The translations under genes were made by a program, and so were the position numbers. A stretch of DNA of 64,000 nt, taken from Thioclava arctica. Lineage in GTDB: Bacteria; Pseudomonadota; Alphaproteobacteria; Rhodobacterales; Rhodobacteraceae. Shown here one piece after another: positions 1-9,100 of the stretch (the first letter of the stretch is position 1; every line of letters starts with the position of its first letter). The stretch covers positions 124,001 to 188,000 of the forward strand of contig NZ_JBFRYC010000001.1 in NCBI RefSeq assembly GCF_040892615.1, in the 5' to 3' direction. A model generated the notes under the pieces. That model was not told the origin of the DNA. It did not search any database and worked only from the letters and a program-made list of their open reading frames with translations.

Positions 1-1
1 A

Positions 2-625
2 GTCGGCTTGCTGCGCAGTTTTGAGGCGCTGCAATCCGTACCCAATAATATGCGCATTGTCGCTTCGCGGCTAGAGCCCTCTGGGGGGCCGGTCTCGGCG
101 ATTTCCGAGAATTACAAAGCGTCGTCTGTGGTGATTTCCGATCGTTTGCGCAGCTTCGTTGCCGGAGAAGGCAATATTTGCGATCAAATGTCGCGCGAGG
201 TGGCGCGGGCATTGTTCTTGCTGGGTAGCAGCCGCGTGCTGTCCGAGATGAATGCCAAACTCGAGCAGGTGGTGCCGGTTGAGGGCATTGATTGGGTAAA
301 AGAGCGTGAGTTGTTGAATGAGCTAGAGCAAAAGGCCTCAAATGATGCGCGCGCAGTCATGGGAAAGGCTGCAGCGATTGCCGCTCAACTGACCCAGCAA
401 AGCCGCGAGATTCGGCGCCAGATGCTTGGGCTCGATACGATCCGGGTACTTGGACGGGTCGAGTGTGGCCGGATGCGCGATAATTCTGGCGGGTTGAGCG
501 CGACAATCGATCAACTCGACGGGTTTCATGACGACATCAAAGGGCGCTTGGAATCGATCATGCGCTTGTCCGAAGAGATTGAGCAGGCAATGACCCGATA
601 TCTGCGCCAATCCAAGGCTGCCTAG
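2..625 (+). CDS. C-terminal part of a helical, possibly chemoreceptor-like protein (5' end outside window)
   Basis: The reading frame is open to the left edge, so the N-terminus lies outside the window and the TTG at position 8 need not be a start. About 207 residues are visible. The first visible part, with NNMRIVASRLEP followed by GGPVSAISENY, resembles the heptad pattern of methyl-accepting chemotaxis signalling helices (N-R-I-A-A-R, then G-F-A-V-I-A). The rest is predicted helical and rich in Glu, Arg and Gln. No catalytic motif and no membrane segment are visible in this part. It converges on the tlpA-like gene, with a 172-base gap without a clear terminator. That it is a gene is likely from codon use; the chemoreceptor link is inference. 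Confidence 0.5.
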   Translation, partial: VGLLRSFEALQSVPNNMRIVASRLEPSGGPVSAISENYKASSVVISDRLRSFVAGEGNICDQMSREVARALFLLGSSRVLSEMNAKLEQVVPVEGIDWVKERELLNELEQKASNDARAVMGKAAAIAAQLTQQSREIRRQMLGLDTIRVLGRVECGRMRDNSGGLSATIDQLDGFHDDIKGRLESIMRLSEEIEQAMTRYLRQSKAA

Positions 626-797
626 GCGCGTTTCTTGGTCAAAGCACACTGGCACACTTGAATTGCTGAACGGTGTTTGAACTCCACGTCTGCCCGTGCG
701 TGCCAATGAAATCAGGGGCGGCGCGCGGGCGCTTTGAGATTGAGGATCGCTCCGGGGCAGACGCGCCTTGATTGCGCGCTGCCCGTTTACTGACCTC

Positions 798-1343
798 TCA
801 GTCTGTGATCATCGCCTTGATCAGCGCCTTGGCCTCGGGCGAATCCCATTGCGCCCCACCAATCATCCGCCCAACCTCGTGCCCGTCCTTGTCGATCAGC
901 ACCGAGACCGGCAGCCCCAAAACCCCCATCGCGCGTGAGGCAAATGCAGCGGGATCGTAAAAGCGCGGGATAGCGTCGAGCTTTTCATCGTCAAAGAAAG
1001 CCCCCACTTTCGCTGGCGAGTTTGACCCGCCCGTCGCGATGGCCACCACAGCGAAATCATCCCCGCCCAACTCTTTTTCGAGCGCATTGAGATAGGGCAT
1101 TTCCTCGCGGCAGGGCGGACACCAGGTTGCCCAGAAATTCACCAACACCACCTTGCCTTTATACTCTGCCAAAGAGTGTTCTTCCCCCGCGTCATCAACG
1201 AAAGAAAACGGCGGCACCGGCAAAGGTTTGGAATAGGTGACCAGCGATTCCATCTGCCCTTGCTTGAGAGCATTGAGATCGGCAGCTTGCGCAACATTTG
1301 CACCCAGTGCCAGCGCCGTATAAAGGACAAGAAACCGTAACAT
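798..1343 (-). CDS. Secreted TlpA-family thiol-disulfide oxidoreductase
   Basis: A 181-residue thioredoxin-fold protein. Residues 1-20 form a signal peptide with a likely cleavage after NVAQA, so it should act in the periplasm. The active site WCPPC lies at about residues 74-78, after VVLVNFWAT, and the cis-proline loop is GLPVSVLIDKDG near residue 143. Family members (TlpA, ResA, DsbE/CcmG) keep cysteines reduced, often for cytochrome c maturation. CcmF and CcmH are encoded about 23 kb away, so such a role is possible but not shown. The ATG lies only 26 bases from the divergent argH start, so the promoters of the two genes must overlap or lie inside the neighbouring coding sequence. Confidence 0.88.
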   Translation of the reverse strand: MLRFLVLYTALALGANVAQAADLNALKQGQMESLVTYSKPLPVPPFSFVDDAGEEHSLAEYKGKVVLVNFWATWCPPCREEMPYLNALEKELGGDDFAVVAIATGGSNSPAKVGAFFDDEKLDAIPRFYDPAAFASRAMGVLGLPVSVLIDKDGHEVGRMIGGAQWDSPEAKALIKAMITD

Positions 1344-1369
1344 ATCGCCTCCGTAAAAGGGCTCGAACC

Positions 1370-2776
1370 ATGACCTATAGCACCAAAGACAGTCAAGCCT
1401 CCAACGCGATGTGGGGCGGGCGTTTCGCCGCTGGGCCAGATGCGATCATGGAGGCGATCAACGCATCCATCGGCTACGACCAGCGGCTCTATGCCCAAGA
1501 TATCCGTGGCAGCCGGGCCCATGCTGCGATGCTCGCCGCACAAGGCATCATTAGTGATAAGGACGCGCAGGCCATCGGGGAAGGGCTGATCACGGTTTTG
1601 TCAGAAATCGAGGCGGGGGATTTCCCGTTTTCGACCGCCCTTGAAGACATTCACATGAATGTCGAGGCGCGGCTCAAGGATCTGATTGGCGAGCCGGCGG
1701 GGCGTCTGCATACCGCGCGTTCGCGCAACGATCAGGTCGCGACCGATTTCCGGCTGTGGGTGCGCGAGCAATGCGACGCCGCAATCACCTCGCTCGACGC
1801 GCTGATCCGCGTCGCCGTGACGCGCGCCGAGGCGGGCGCCGATTGGGTGATGCCCGGTTTTACCCATTTGCAAACCGCCCAGCCCGTGACCTTTGGTCAT
1901 CACATGATGGCCTATGTCGAGATGTTCGCGCGCGACAAATCCCGCTTTGAGGATGCACGCAAGCGGATGAACGAATGCCCCTTGGGCGCGGCAGCGCTGG
2001 CGGGCACAGGGTTCAATATTGACCGCCATGCGACGGCGCAGGCCTTGGGCTTTGACCGCCCGATGGCCAACAGTCTTGATGCGGTGTCGGATCGTGATTT
2101 CGCGCTGGAATTCCTGTCGGCTTCGACGATCTGCGCTGTGCATCTGAGCCGCCTTGCCGAAGAGCTCGTGATCTGGTCCTCGGCGCAGTTCCGCTTTGTG
2201 TCGATGTCGGACAAATGGTCGACGGGCTCCTCGATCATGCCGCAAAAGCGCAACCCTGACGCCGCCGAGTTGATCCGCGCCAAGATCGGGCGCATCCTTG
2301 GGGCTTCGGTCGCGCTGTTTACCGTGATGAAAGGCCTGCCTCTGGCCTATTCCAAGGACATGCAGGAAGACAAGGAACAGGTCTTTGATGCTGCCGACAA
2401 CCTGATGCTGGCGCTGGCCGCGATGGCCGGGATGATCGGCGATCTGTCGGTGCATCAGGCCAATCTCGAGGCCGCTGCTTCGGGCGGGTTTTCCACCGCG
2501 ACCGACTTGGCCGACTGGCTGGTGCGCGAGGCGGGCTTGCCCTTCCGCGACGCCCACCATGTCACCGGCTCGCTGGTCGCGATGGCGGAAAACGCGGGCT
2601 GCGATCTGCCCGATCTGACGCTGGAGCAGATGCAATCGGTCCACCCCGCGATCACCGAGGCGGTGTTTGGCGTGCTGGGCGTGCATAATTCCGTGGCCTC
2701 GCGCCAATCTTACGGCGGCACCGCGCCCGATCAGGTGCGCGTGCAAGTGGCCCGCTGGAAGGAGATTTTGGGATGA
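1370..2776 (+). CDS. argH: Argininosuccinate lyase
   Basis: Cleaves argininosuccinate to arginine and fumarate, the last step of arginine synthesis, in the cytosol. From the ATG at 1370 the protein has 468 residues, the usual length; upstream in-frame codons give an implausible 24-residue extension and AAAAGG lies just before this ATG. The fumarase/aspartase superfamily signature GSSIMPQKRNPD is near residues 284-296, carrying the catalytic serine. TARSRNDQV near 113 and the HLQTAQPVTFGHH segment near 160 are further family motifs. The stop overlaps the start of the next small lipoprotein gene (ATGA), and lysA follows, a common proteobacterial order. argD and argF are elsewhere in this window (51.6-53.8 kb). 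Confidence 0.97.
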   Translation: MTYSTKDSQASNAMWGGRFAAGPDAIMEAINASIGYDQRLYAQDIRGSRAHAAMLAAQGIISDKDAQAIGEGLITVLSEIEAGDFPFSTALEDIHMNVEARLKDLIGEPAGRLHTARSRNDQVATDFRLWVREQCDAAITSLDALIRVAVTRAEAGADWVMPGFTHLQTAQPVTFGHHMMAYVEMFARDKSRFEDARKRMNECPLGAAALAGTGFNIDRHATAQALGFDRPMANSLDAVSDRDFALEFLSASTICAVHLSRLAEELVIWSSAQFRFVSMSDKWSTGSSIMPQKRNPDAAELIRAKIGRILGASVALFTVMKGLPLAYSKDMQEDKEQVFDAADNLMLALAAMAGMIGDLSVHQANLEAAASGGFSTATDLADWLVREAGLPFRDAHHVTGSLVAMAENAGCDLPDLTLEQMQSVHPAITEAVFGVLGVHNSVASRQSYGGTAPDQVRVQVARWKEILG

Positions 2777-2871
2777 AACTCACGGCCCTTCTGATTGTCT
2801 CTCTTTTTGCCCTGACCGCCTGTGGGGTCGACGGTGCGCCTACGCCACCCGATCAGGTCACCACCCAGTAA
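2773..2871 (+). CDS. lptM: Small lipoprotein, LptM (YifL)-like
   Basis: A 32-residue open reading frame whose ATG overlaps the argH stop as ATGA. The product has a short lipoprotein signal ending in LTAC-G (lipobox, cysteine at residue 16), followed by a Pro/Thr-rich tail of 16 residues. Small lipoproteins of this type (LPAM_2/LptM family) sit between argH and lysA, or next to dapF, in many proteobacteria. In E. coli LptM helps maturation of the LptD/LptE lipopolysaccharide translocon. Position, length and lipobox fit well; the LptM function here is inferred from family and context. The stop at 2869-2871 lies 12 bases before lysA, so the three genes are probably one transcript. Confidence 0.82.
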   Translation: MKLTALLIVSLFALTACGVDGAPTPPDQVTTQ

Positions 2872-2883
2872 CCGGAAGATATC

Positions 2884-4149
2884 ATGGATCATTTTCTGTA
2901 TCGCGACGGCGTTCTGCATGCCGAAGATGTGCCTCTGCCCGAAATCGCGGCCAGTGTCGGCACGCCGTTCTACGTTTATTCTGCAGCGACTTTGACGCGC
3001 CATTTCAAGCTATTCCAAGAGGCGCTCAACTGGACAGACCACCTGATCTGTTTCGCGATCAAGTCCAATTCCAACCTCGCCGTGCTGAAATTGCTGGGCG
3101 ATCTCGGGGCAGGGATGGATGTGGTCTCGGGCGGCGAATATCGCCGCGCGCGCGCCGCTGGCGTTCCGGGTGACCGGGTCGTTTTCTCGGGCGTCGGCAA
3201 GACCCGCGAAGAAATCACCTATGTGCTGGAAAACGGCATCCGCCAGTTCAATGTCGAAAGCGAACCCGAACTCGAGGCGATCTCGCAAATTGCCTCAAAG
3301 ATGGGCGTCACTGCCCCGATTGCGCTGCGCGTTAACCCCGATGTGGACGCCAAGACGCATGAGAAAATTGCCACCGGAAAATCGGAAAACAAGTTCGGTA
3401 TCCCGATTGCCAAGGCCCGCGCGGTCTATGCGCTGGCGGCGAAATTGCCGGGGATCGACGTGGTCGGCGTCGATGTGCATATCGGCAGCCAACTAACGGA
3501 TCTGGAGCCGTTCGAGGCCGCATTTAACAAGGTGCGCGACCTCACGCTGGCCCTGCGCGAGGATGGCCATAATATCCGTCGTCTCGATCTGGGCGGCGGG
3601 CTTGGTATTCCTTACGAGCGGTCGAACTCCGCGCCGCCTCTGCCGATCGAATACGGGCAAGTGATCGAGCGCGCGCTGGGCGATCTGGGCTGCGAGATCG
3701 AGATCGAACCGGGCCGGCTGATCGCGGGCAATGCCGGGCTTTTGGTAACCTCGGTGATCTATCTCAAAGAGGGCGAGGGGCGCGATTTCCTGATCCTCGA
3801 TGCGGCGATGAACGATCTCGTGCGTCCGTCGATGTATGGTGCCCATCACGATATCGTCCCGGTGATCGAACCCAGCCCCGGCACGCCGTCGGCGCCCTAT
3901 GACATTGTCGGTCCGGTCTGTGAAACCGGCGATACCTTCGCCAAAGCGCGCGACATGACGCCGCTGGCGCCGGGCGATCTGGTCGCGTTTCGCTCGGCCG
4001 GGGCCTATGGCGCGGTGATGTCGTCGGAATATAACTCGCGCCCGCTGATCCCCGAAGTTCTGGTGCAGGGCAGCGAATTTGCTCTCATTCGGGCAAGACC
4101 GACCTTTGCGGAAATGCTGGCGCGCGATAGCATACCCGAGTGGCTCTGA
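2884..4149 (+). CDS. lysA: Diaminopimelate decarboxylase
   Basis: PLP enzyme that decarboxylates meso-diaminopimelate to lysine, the last step of lysine synthesis. The 421-residue length is normal. An alanine-racemase-type barrel carries the PLP lysine in FAIKSNSNLAVL near residue 60, HIGSQL near 198-203, and a glycine-rich phosphate loop LGGGLGIPY near 238. The C-terminal beta domain has the CETGDTFA motif near 345, which contributes the active-site cysteine across the dimer. The gene starts 12 bases after the lptM-like stop and is followed after 38 bases by the DUF4175 gene. Confidence 0.97.
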   Translation: MDHFLYRDGVLHAEDVPLPEIAASVGTPFYVYSAATLTRHFKLFQEALNWTDHLICFAIKSNSNLAVLKLLGDLGAGMDVVSGGEYRRARAAGVPGDRVVFSGVGKTREEITYVLENGIRQFNVESEPELEAISQIASKMGVTAPIALRVNPDVDAKTHEKIATGKSENKFGIPIAKARAVYALAAKLPGIDVVGVDVHIGSQLTDLEPFEAAFNKVRDLTLALREDGHNIRRLDLGGGLGIPYERSNSAPPLPIEYGQVIERALGDLGCEIEIEPGRLIAGNAGLLVTSVIYLKEGEGRDFLILDAAMNDLVRPSMYGAHHDIVPVIEPSPGTPSAPYDIVGPVCETGDTFAKARDMTPLAPGDLVAFRSAGAYGAVMSSEYNSRPLIPEVLVQGSEFALIRARPTFAEMLARDSIPEWL

Positions 4150-4187
4150 CCCGGTGGGCGGGAATCAGCGGCCCGTGAAAGGGAGAC

Positions 4188-6956
4188 ATGCCGGTTAAAC
4201 GCTGGTTTGCCAAAGCATTGTCGCGCGCACAGCGCGTAGATCGGAGCGAGCAGAGCGCCTTGGCGCGACTGGCCCGCCCGATTGCGCTGACCCATGCCGG
4301 GATGGTGTTGGAGCGTGGCTTGCGTGCCTTCTGGCCACTTTTGTCGCTGCTGGCGCTGATTATCACGGCAGTGGCGTTTGCGCTGCCGCTGGAATTGGGG
4401 GCGGCGGCGCGCTGGTTCTGGCTTGTCGCGCTGCTCGCAGGGCTGGCAACCCTTGGCTGGGGCGTTTGGGCCATGCGCTGGCCACGCCGCGCCGAAGCGA
4501 TTGCCCGCCTTGATGCCACGCTGCCCGGCCGCCCGATCTCGGCGTTGACCGATGAGATGGCTTTGGGCGGGGATGACCCGGCGGCGCGCGCGCTTTGGGC
4601 CGCGCATTTGCAGCGCATGGCACAGACTGCCGCCGCTGCCCGCGCCCCCCGCCCCGATCCTGATCTGGCGCGCCGCGACCCTTATGCGCTGCGCCTGACT
4701 GCGCTGAGTGCGCTGGTGGTAGCGGTGATTTTCGGCGTTCCTCAACGCATTTGGCACCCGAGCGAAGGGATGACCGGCACCCCCGGCACAGCCGAGGCCG
4801 CGATGGGCCCAAGCTGGGAGGGCTGGGCCTCGCCGCCGCGCTATACCGGCAAGCCGGGGCTCTATCTCAACAAGGTTGAGGGCGACACGATCAGTGTGCC
4901 CGAAGGCACCCGGTTCTCGATCCGTCTTTACGGCGCGACGGGGGCGATCGGGTTTTCGCAAAGCGTGTCCAACCCTGCGGCACTGCCCCAACAGGGGGCG
5001 GCACAGGCGGGCGCGGGCATCGAAACCCATGAATTCGAGGCCGAGCGCAACGGCGTGATCTCCCTTAAAGGGCCCGCGGGGCGCGTATTTCATGTCGTCG
5101 TCGCGGGCGATAGCGCGCCCACGGTCACGCTGGAAAAGATTGCCGAGCGACGCGCCGATGGCAAACTGTCCCAGCCGTTCCGGGCACAAGACGATTACGC
5201 GGTGACCACCGGGCGCGCGGTGATCCAGCTTGATCTGGCCAAGGTGGATCGCCGCTATGGCTTGGCTGTGGCTCCCGAACAACGCCCCGATCTGGTCTAT
5301 GATCTGCCGATGCCGATCACCGGATCGCGCGCCGATTTCACCGAAAATCTGGTCGAGGATGCGGCCAAACATCCTTGGGCGAACCTGCCCGTCAAGCTCA
5401 CGCTTGAGGTCGAGGATGGTCGCGGCCAGACTGGCACCACCGGCACGCAGGAAATGGTTCTGCCGGGCAAACGGTTCTTTGATCCGCTGGCGGCGGCGTT
5501 GATCGAGGTGCGCCGTGATTTGCTGTGGTCGCGTGCCAATGCGGGCTATGACGCCGATCTGCTGCGCGCGCTGACCAACCGCCATGAAGGCTTCATCAAG
5601 CGCGAAGAGGTTTATCTGATGATGCGCCTCGTGATCGGGCGGCTTCAGGACGCCAACCTGACCCCCGAGGTGCGCGACGAGCTTGCCGAGGCGCTGTGGC
5701 AAATGGCCGAACTGGTCGAGGATGGCGGTCTGGCCGATGCGCTGGCCGCGATGCAAAAGGCGCAGGAAAAGCTGTCCGAGGCGATCCGCAACGGCGCCAG
5801 CCAAGACGAGATCGCCAAGCTCATGCAAGAGCTGAAAGAGGCGACCGACAATTACATCAAGATGCTGGCCGAGCGCGCGCAAGAGAAGGAAGACGGCCCG
5901 CAATTTGGCGATCAGAACCAACCCAGCCAGCAGATCACCGGCGACCAGATTCAACAGATGATGGACCAGATCCAGAAGCTGATGGAAGAGGGCCGGATGG
6001 CCGAGGCGCAAGAACTGCTCGATCAGCTTGCCCGGATGATGGAGAACCTCAAGGTCACCCAAGGCCAAGGCGGGCAGGGCGATACGCCCGGCGGCAAGGC
6101 GATGCGCGACCTGCAAGACACGCTGAAAAAGCAGCAAGACCTGTCGGATCAGGCCTTCCGCGACCTGCAGGACCAGTTCATCAGCCCCGAGGAACGCCAG
6201 CGCCAAGCCGAGAACGGTCAGCAGGGAGAGCAGGGCCAAGGCCAGCAGGGCCAGCAAGAAGGACAGGGTCAGCAAGGGCAAGATCAGCAGGGCCAGCAAG
6301 GGCAGGGCGACCAACCGGGCTCACAACAGGGCACCGGCCCGGGCGGCCAAGATCAGGCGCAGCGCGATGGGCAAGGCCAAGGCGACCAACCGGGGCTCGA
6401 GGGCGGGCAGGGGGGCACGCAGGGTCAAAGCCTTGCGCAACGTCAACGCGATCTGCGCCGCGAGCTGGACCGCCAGAAAGGCCTGTTGCCGGGCTATGGT
6501 GGCGAGGCGGGCCAAGAGGCCGAGAAACGCTTGGGCGATGCCGGGCGCGCTATGGATCAGGCCGAACAGGCGTTGCGCGAGGGCGATAACAGCACCGCCA
6601 TCGACCGTCAGGCCGATGCAATCGAGGCGCTGCGCGACGGCATGCGCGCATTGGGTCAGGCCATGCGCGGCGATCAGGCGCGCCAACAAGGCCAGCCGGG
6701 CGAAAGCGGTCAGCAACAGGCGGGCCAGGCCGGTCAGAATGGCAGCCGCGAGATGCCGCGCGATCCGTTGGGCCGCGCGCAGGGCGACGGCTCGCAAGTC
6801 GGCACGGATCGCGAGATGCTGCAAGGCGAGGATGTCTATCGCCGCGCGCAAAACCTGCTGGATGAAATCCGCCGGCGCTCAGCTGATCGGTTGCGCCCCG
6901 AAGAGGAACTCGACTACCTCAAGCGGTTGCTCGATCAATTCGGCAATGCTGGCTAG
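4188..6956 (+). CDS. DUF4175 / TIGR02302-family membrane protein
   Basis: A 922-residue protein of a family widespread in alphaproteobacteria, often just downstream of lysA; its function is not established. Hydrophobic segments lie at about residues 42-65, 72-90 and 170-188. A large soluble middle part (about 210-450) contains likely beta-rich modules, followed by long charged helices (about 470-640). Residues about 672-745 are a low-complexity Gln/Gly tract, then helices follow to a C-terminal end rich in Arg/Leu. The ATG at 4188 has GGGAG before it. Topology suggests an inner-membrane anchor with a large coiled portion. It has no assigned partner; a role in the envelope is inference only. 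Confidence 0.85.
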   Translation: MPVKRWFAKALSRAQRVDRSEQSALARLARPIALTHAGMVLERGLRAFWPLLSLLALIITAVAFALPLELGAAARWFWLVALLAGLATLGWGVWAMRWPRRAEAIARLDATLPGRPISALTDEMALGGDDPAARALWAAHLQRMAQTAAAARAPRPDPDLARRDPYALRLTALSALVVAVIFGVPQRIWHPSEGMTGTPGTAEAAMGPSWEGWASPPRYTGKPGLYLNKVEGDTISVPEGTRFSIRLYGATGAIGFSQSVSNPAALPQQGAAQAGAGIETHEFEAERNGVISLKGPAGRVFHVVVAGDSAPTVTLEKIAERRADGKLSQPFRAQDDYAVTTGRAVIQLDLAKVDRRYGLAVAPEQRPDLVYDLPMPITGSRADFTENLVEDAAKHPWANLPVKLTLEVEDGRGQTGTTGTQEMVLPGKRFFDPLAAALIEVRRDLLWSRANAGYDADLLRALTNRHEGFIKREEVYLMMRLVIGRLQDANLTPEVRDELAEALWQMAELVEDGGLADALAAMQKAQEKLSEAIRNGASQDEIAKLMQELKEATDNYIKMLAERAQEKEDGPQFGDQNQPSQQITGDQIQQMMDQIQKLMEEGRMAEAQELLDQLARMMENLKVTQGQGGQGDTPGGKAMRDLQDTLKKQQDLSDQAFRDLQDQFISPEERQRQAENGQQGEQGQGQQGQQEGQGQQGQDQQGQQGQGDQPGSQQGTGPGGQDQAQRDGQGQGDQPGLEGGQGGTQGQSLAQRQRDLRRELDRQKGLLPGYGGEAGQEAEKRLGDAGRAMDQAEQALREGDNSTAIDRQADAIEALRDGMRALGQAMRGDQARQQGQPGESGQQQAGQAGQNGSREMPRDPLGRAQGDGSQVGTDREMLQGEDVYRRAQNLLDEIRRRSADRLRPEEELDYLKRLLDQFGNAG
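6205..6440 (+). repeat. Low-complexity Gln/Gly coding repeat in the DUF4175 gene
   Basis: Irregular repetition of units such as CAGGGCCAG and CAAGGCCAG encodes QGQ/GQQ-type runs. It is a coding low-complexity tract prone to slippage rather than a mobile repeat. Opposite-strand frames stay open through it because of this composition. Confidence 0.75.
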
Positions 6957-7029
6957 GGCACTCAGGAACGGCGAAACCGAAGGGTGATGACGCGCGAAAA
7001 ACCGTCAGGCCTGATCGGCACGGACGGGA

Positions 7030-8289
7030 TTATTGCGCGCCCGCGCGATCGCCTTGCAGCTTATCGGTGATCGCGCTCATCTGCGCATTCAGCCAAACTC
7101 GGCCCTCATCGACCGTCGCGACATAGCGTGCCAAGGGGGCCTCGGTCGCAGGCACGCGCGCGCTGATCTGGGGGGCGAAAATATAGGCCAGCGCCAGAAC
7201 CGCTGCGATCGCGATCACCAGCGTGAACCCGCGCGAAAACCCGGACCGCCGCCGCGCCGCCATCTCTGGCGAGCTTTCGGCAATCGACTCGCCGGCGCGG
7301 TCACTGGTTGCGGTCAACGTGTCATTGATCTCGTCAATATCGGGCAGCCGCCCGCGCCCGCGCGTATACTGCGGATCATCGGGCTCACTGCCATAAAGAT
7401 CGGCCACGCGATCCTCATCCTCGACATCGACGTCGTTGAGATCGGAGAAATCGGGCACCGCGCGGCGCTGTGCGGCCAACCGGGCGGCGGGTGCAATTGG
7501 GGTCTCGTCGACCTCTTGCGCGCCATCAAGCGCCATCTCGTCTTGCACCTGCATCTCGCTCACGCCCTCGGCGCGGCGTTGTGCAGCTTCCCGTGCGGCC
7601 TCTTCGCGCAGCACCGAAAGCAGGCTGTCATCAAGCGGCTTGCGCGGGGTCGAACCGGCTTTGGGCGCGGCGCGCATCGCGGCGCTTTCGGCGCTTGCCG
7701 CCACAAGTGCGGCGATGGCGGCATCGGTCAGATCGTCGTCTTTTGCGGCGGGCTCGGGATCTGGCGAGTCGCTACTTGCTACGTCGTCTTGGTCGAGATC
7801 AGCGTCTAGATCGGTGAGCGCGGGGGCGCTGGACTCCGGGGCAGGCGCTTGGGCGCCCTCGGTGTCCTCCGCCTCATCGGCGTCGAAATCCCAATCGATG
7901 GGATCTTCGCCATCCTCAAGGGCGTCTTCCAATTCGGGGGTGTCTTGCGCGACCTCTTCTTGCGCCATGTCAGGCTCGGATGCGAGGTCTTGCTCAGGCT
8001 CAGGCTCAGGCTCAGGCTTGGGCGCAGCGTCCAGCGTCCCCTGTGGGGAAGCCGGCGAAGCGATGGGTGACGCTTTAGGCGCGTCAACCGCGCTTTCCCA
8101 TTCCTCGGCGTCCCAATCTTCTGGCACGGGATCGGGGCTGACCGGATCGGCATCCGCATCAAGCATCGCTTTACTCGGCTGAAACCAGCCATGCGCGCAA
8201 TTCGAACATTGCACATCGCGACCGTTCGGTGGGATGACCGCATCGTCTACTTCGTACTGAGCGCCGCAATTGGGGCAAACCAAGCGCAT
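7030..8289 (-). CDS. MJ0042-type zinc-ribbon protein with acidic linker and C-terminal membrane segment
   Basis: 419 residues from the ATG at 8289, which starts at MRLVCPNCGAQYEV; a longer frame would put 41 unlikely residues ahead of the zinc ribbon. Cysteines CPNC (residues 5-8) and CSNC (about 30-33) form an N-terminal zinc ribbon of the MJ0042/PF13717 kind. A long Asp/Glu/Pro/Ala-rich, probably disordered region follows, then a single membrane helix near residues 352-372 (LVIAIAAVLALAYIFA) and a short tail. Such proteins are commonly divergent from ftsE in Rhodobacterales. This suggests an envelope or division-linked role, but no function is established. The stop TAA is at 7030-7032, convergent with the DUF4175 gene. 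Confidence 0.85.
   Translation of the reverse strand: MRLVCPNCGAQYEVDDAVIPPNGRDVQCSNCAHGWFQPSKAMLDADADPVSPDPVPEDWDAEEWESAVDAPKASPIASPASPQGTLDAAPKPEPEPEPEQDLASEPDMAQEEVAQDTPELEDALEDGEDPIDWDFDADEAEDTEGAQAPAPESSAPALTDLDADLDQDDVASSDSPDPEPAAKDDDLTDAAIAALVAASAESAAMRAAPKAGSTPRKPLDDSLLSVLREEAAREAAQRRAEGVSEMQVQDEMALDGAQEVDETPIAPAARLAAQRRAVPDFSDLNDVDVEDEDRVADLYGSEPDDPQYTRGRGRLPDIDEINDTLTATSDRAGESIAESSPEMAARRRSGFSRGFTLVIAIAAVLALAYIFAPQISARVPATEAPLARYVATVDEGRVWLNAQMSAITDKLQGDRAGAQ
7993..8016. repeat. Hexanucleotide repeat (CTCAGG)x4
   Basis: Four exact in-frame copies of a six-base unit within the zinc-ribbon gene, encoding a Pro-Glu repeat on the minus strand. Copy-number change would alter only the disordered linker length. 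Confidence 0.9.
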
Positions 8290-8428
8290 CTTATATCCCG
8301 TCCCTGCCCATGTTGGCGTTTTGCTGTTCTGGCCAACTGCTTCTTTATGTTGTAGCAAGCGCAAGGCGAAAGTCCAAGCATTTTGGTCACACAGGGCCTT
8401 TGAGGCGCACAAAATAGAGGGCTTGGCA

Positions 8429-9100
8429 GTGATCGAACTGCAACATGTGGCGATGAGCTATGGCGGGGGAGAGCTGTTAAGCGACATGTCGCTTAGCTTG
8501 GCGCCCGGATCGTTTCATTTTTTGACGGGCCCGTCGGGGGCAGGCAAGACGACGTTTCTCAAGTTATGCTACGCGGAATTGCTGCCCTCTGCGGGGCAAA
8601 TGACGCTGTTTGGCAAGGACGCGTTGGCGATGACGCGCGATGATATTGCGGGCATTCGCCAGCGTATTGGCGTGGTGCATCAGGATTGTCAGTTCCTCGA
8701 ACATCTCTCGGTTGAGGAAAACGTCGCCCTGCCGTTGACGGTCTCGCGCCGTCCGGTGAATGCGCCGGAACTGCGGGAATTGTTGGGCTGGGTCGGGCTG
8801 AAACATCGCCGCGAGGCCCGCCCGGCGCAGCTTTCGGGCGGCGAGCGTCAACGCGCCGCACTGGCGCGGGCGATCATCATGTCACCCGATGTGATCTTGG
8901 CCGATGAGCCGACGGGAAACCTCGATTGGGAAATGTCGCTGCGCCTTCTGTCGCTTTTGGTGGAACTCAACCGGATGGGCAAAACGGTGGTGATCGCGAC
9001 CCATGACCTGAACCTGATCCGTCAGGCCAAGGCACAGGTCTCGGCACGGGTTCTGCGGATCGCGAACCGGCGGTTGCAACATGCGGGGGCGGATCTGTGA
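8429..9100 (+). CDS. ftsE: Cell division ATP-binding protein FtsE
   Basis: ATPase of the FtsEX complex, which couples the divisome to peptidoglycan hydrolase activation at the septum. I choose the GTG at 8429, giving 223 residues (VIELQHVAMSYGG...), the normal FtsE length; AGAGGG precedes it, and the upstream extension has no ABC homology. Walker A is GPSGAGKTT (about residues 35-43), the ABC signature LSGGERQRAALARA, and Walker B VILADEPTGNLD with a following ATHDLNLI H-loop. Its stop overlaps the ftsX start (TGATG), so the two are translationally coupled. Confidence 0.95.
   Translation: MIELQHVAMSYGGGELLSDMSLSLAPGSFHFLTGPSGAGKTTFLKLCYAELLPSAGQMTLFGKDALAMTRDDIAGIRQRIGVVHQDCQFLEHLSVEENVALPLTVSRRPVNAPELRELLGWVGLKHRREARPAQLSGGERQRAALARAIIMSPDVILADEPTGNLDWEMSLRLLSLLVELNRMGKTVVIATHDLNLIRQAKAQVSARVLRIANRRLQHAGADL

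Noticed and set aside
4005..6314. A 769-codon minus-strand frame opposite lysA and the DUF4175 gene
   Set aside because: It is open because of G+C-rich third positions and the Gln/Gly tract of the sense gene; the product is Leu/Arg/His-rich without domains.
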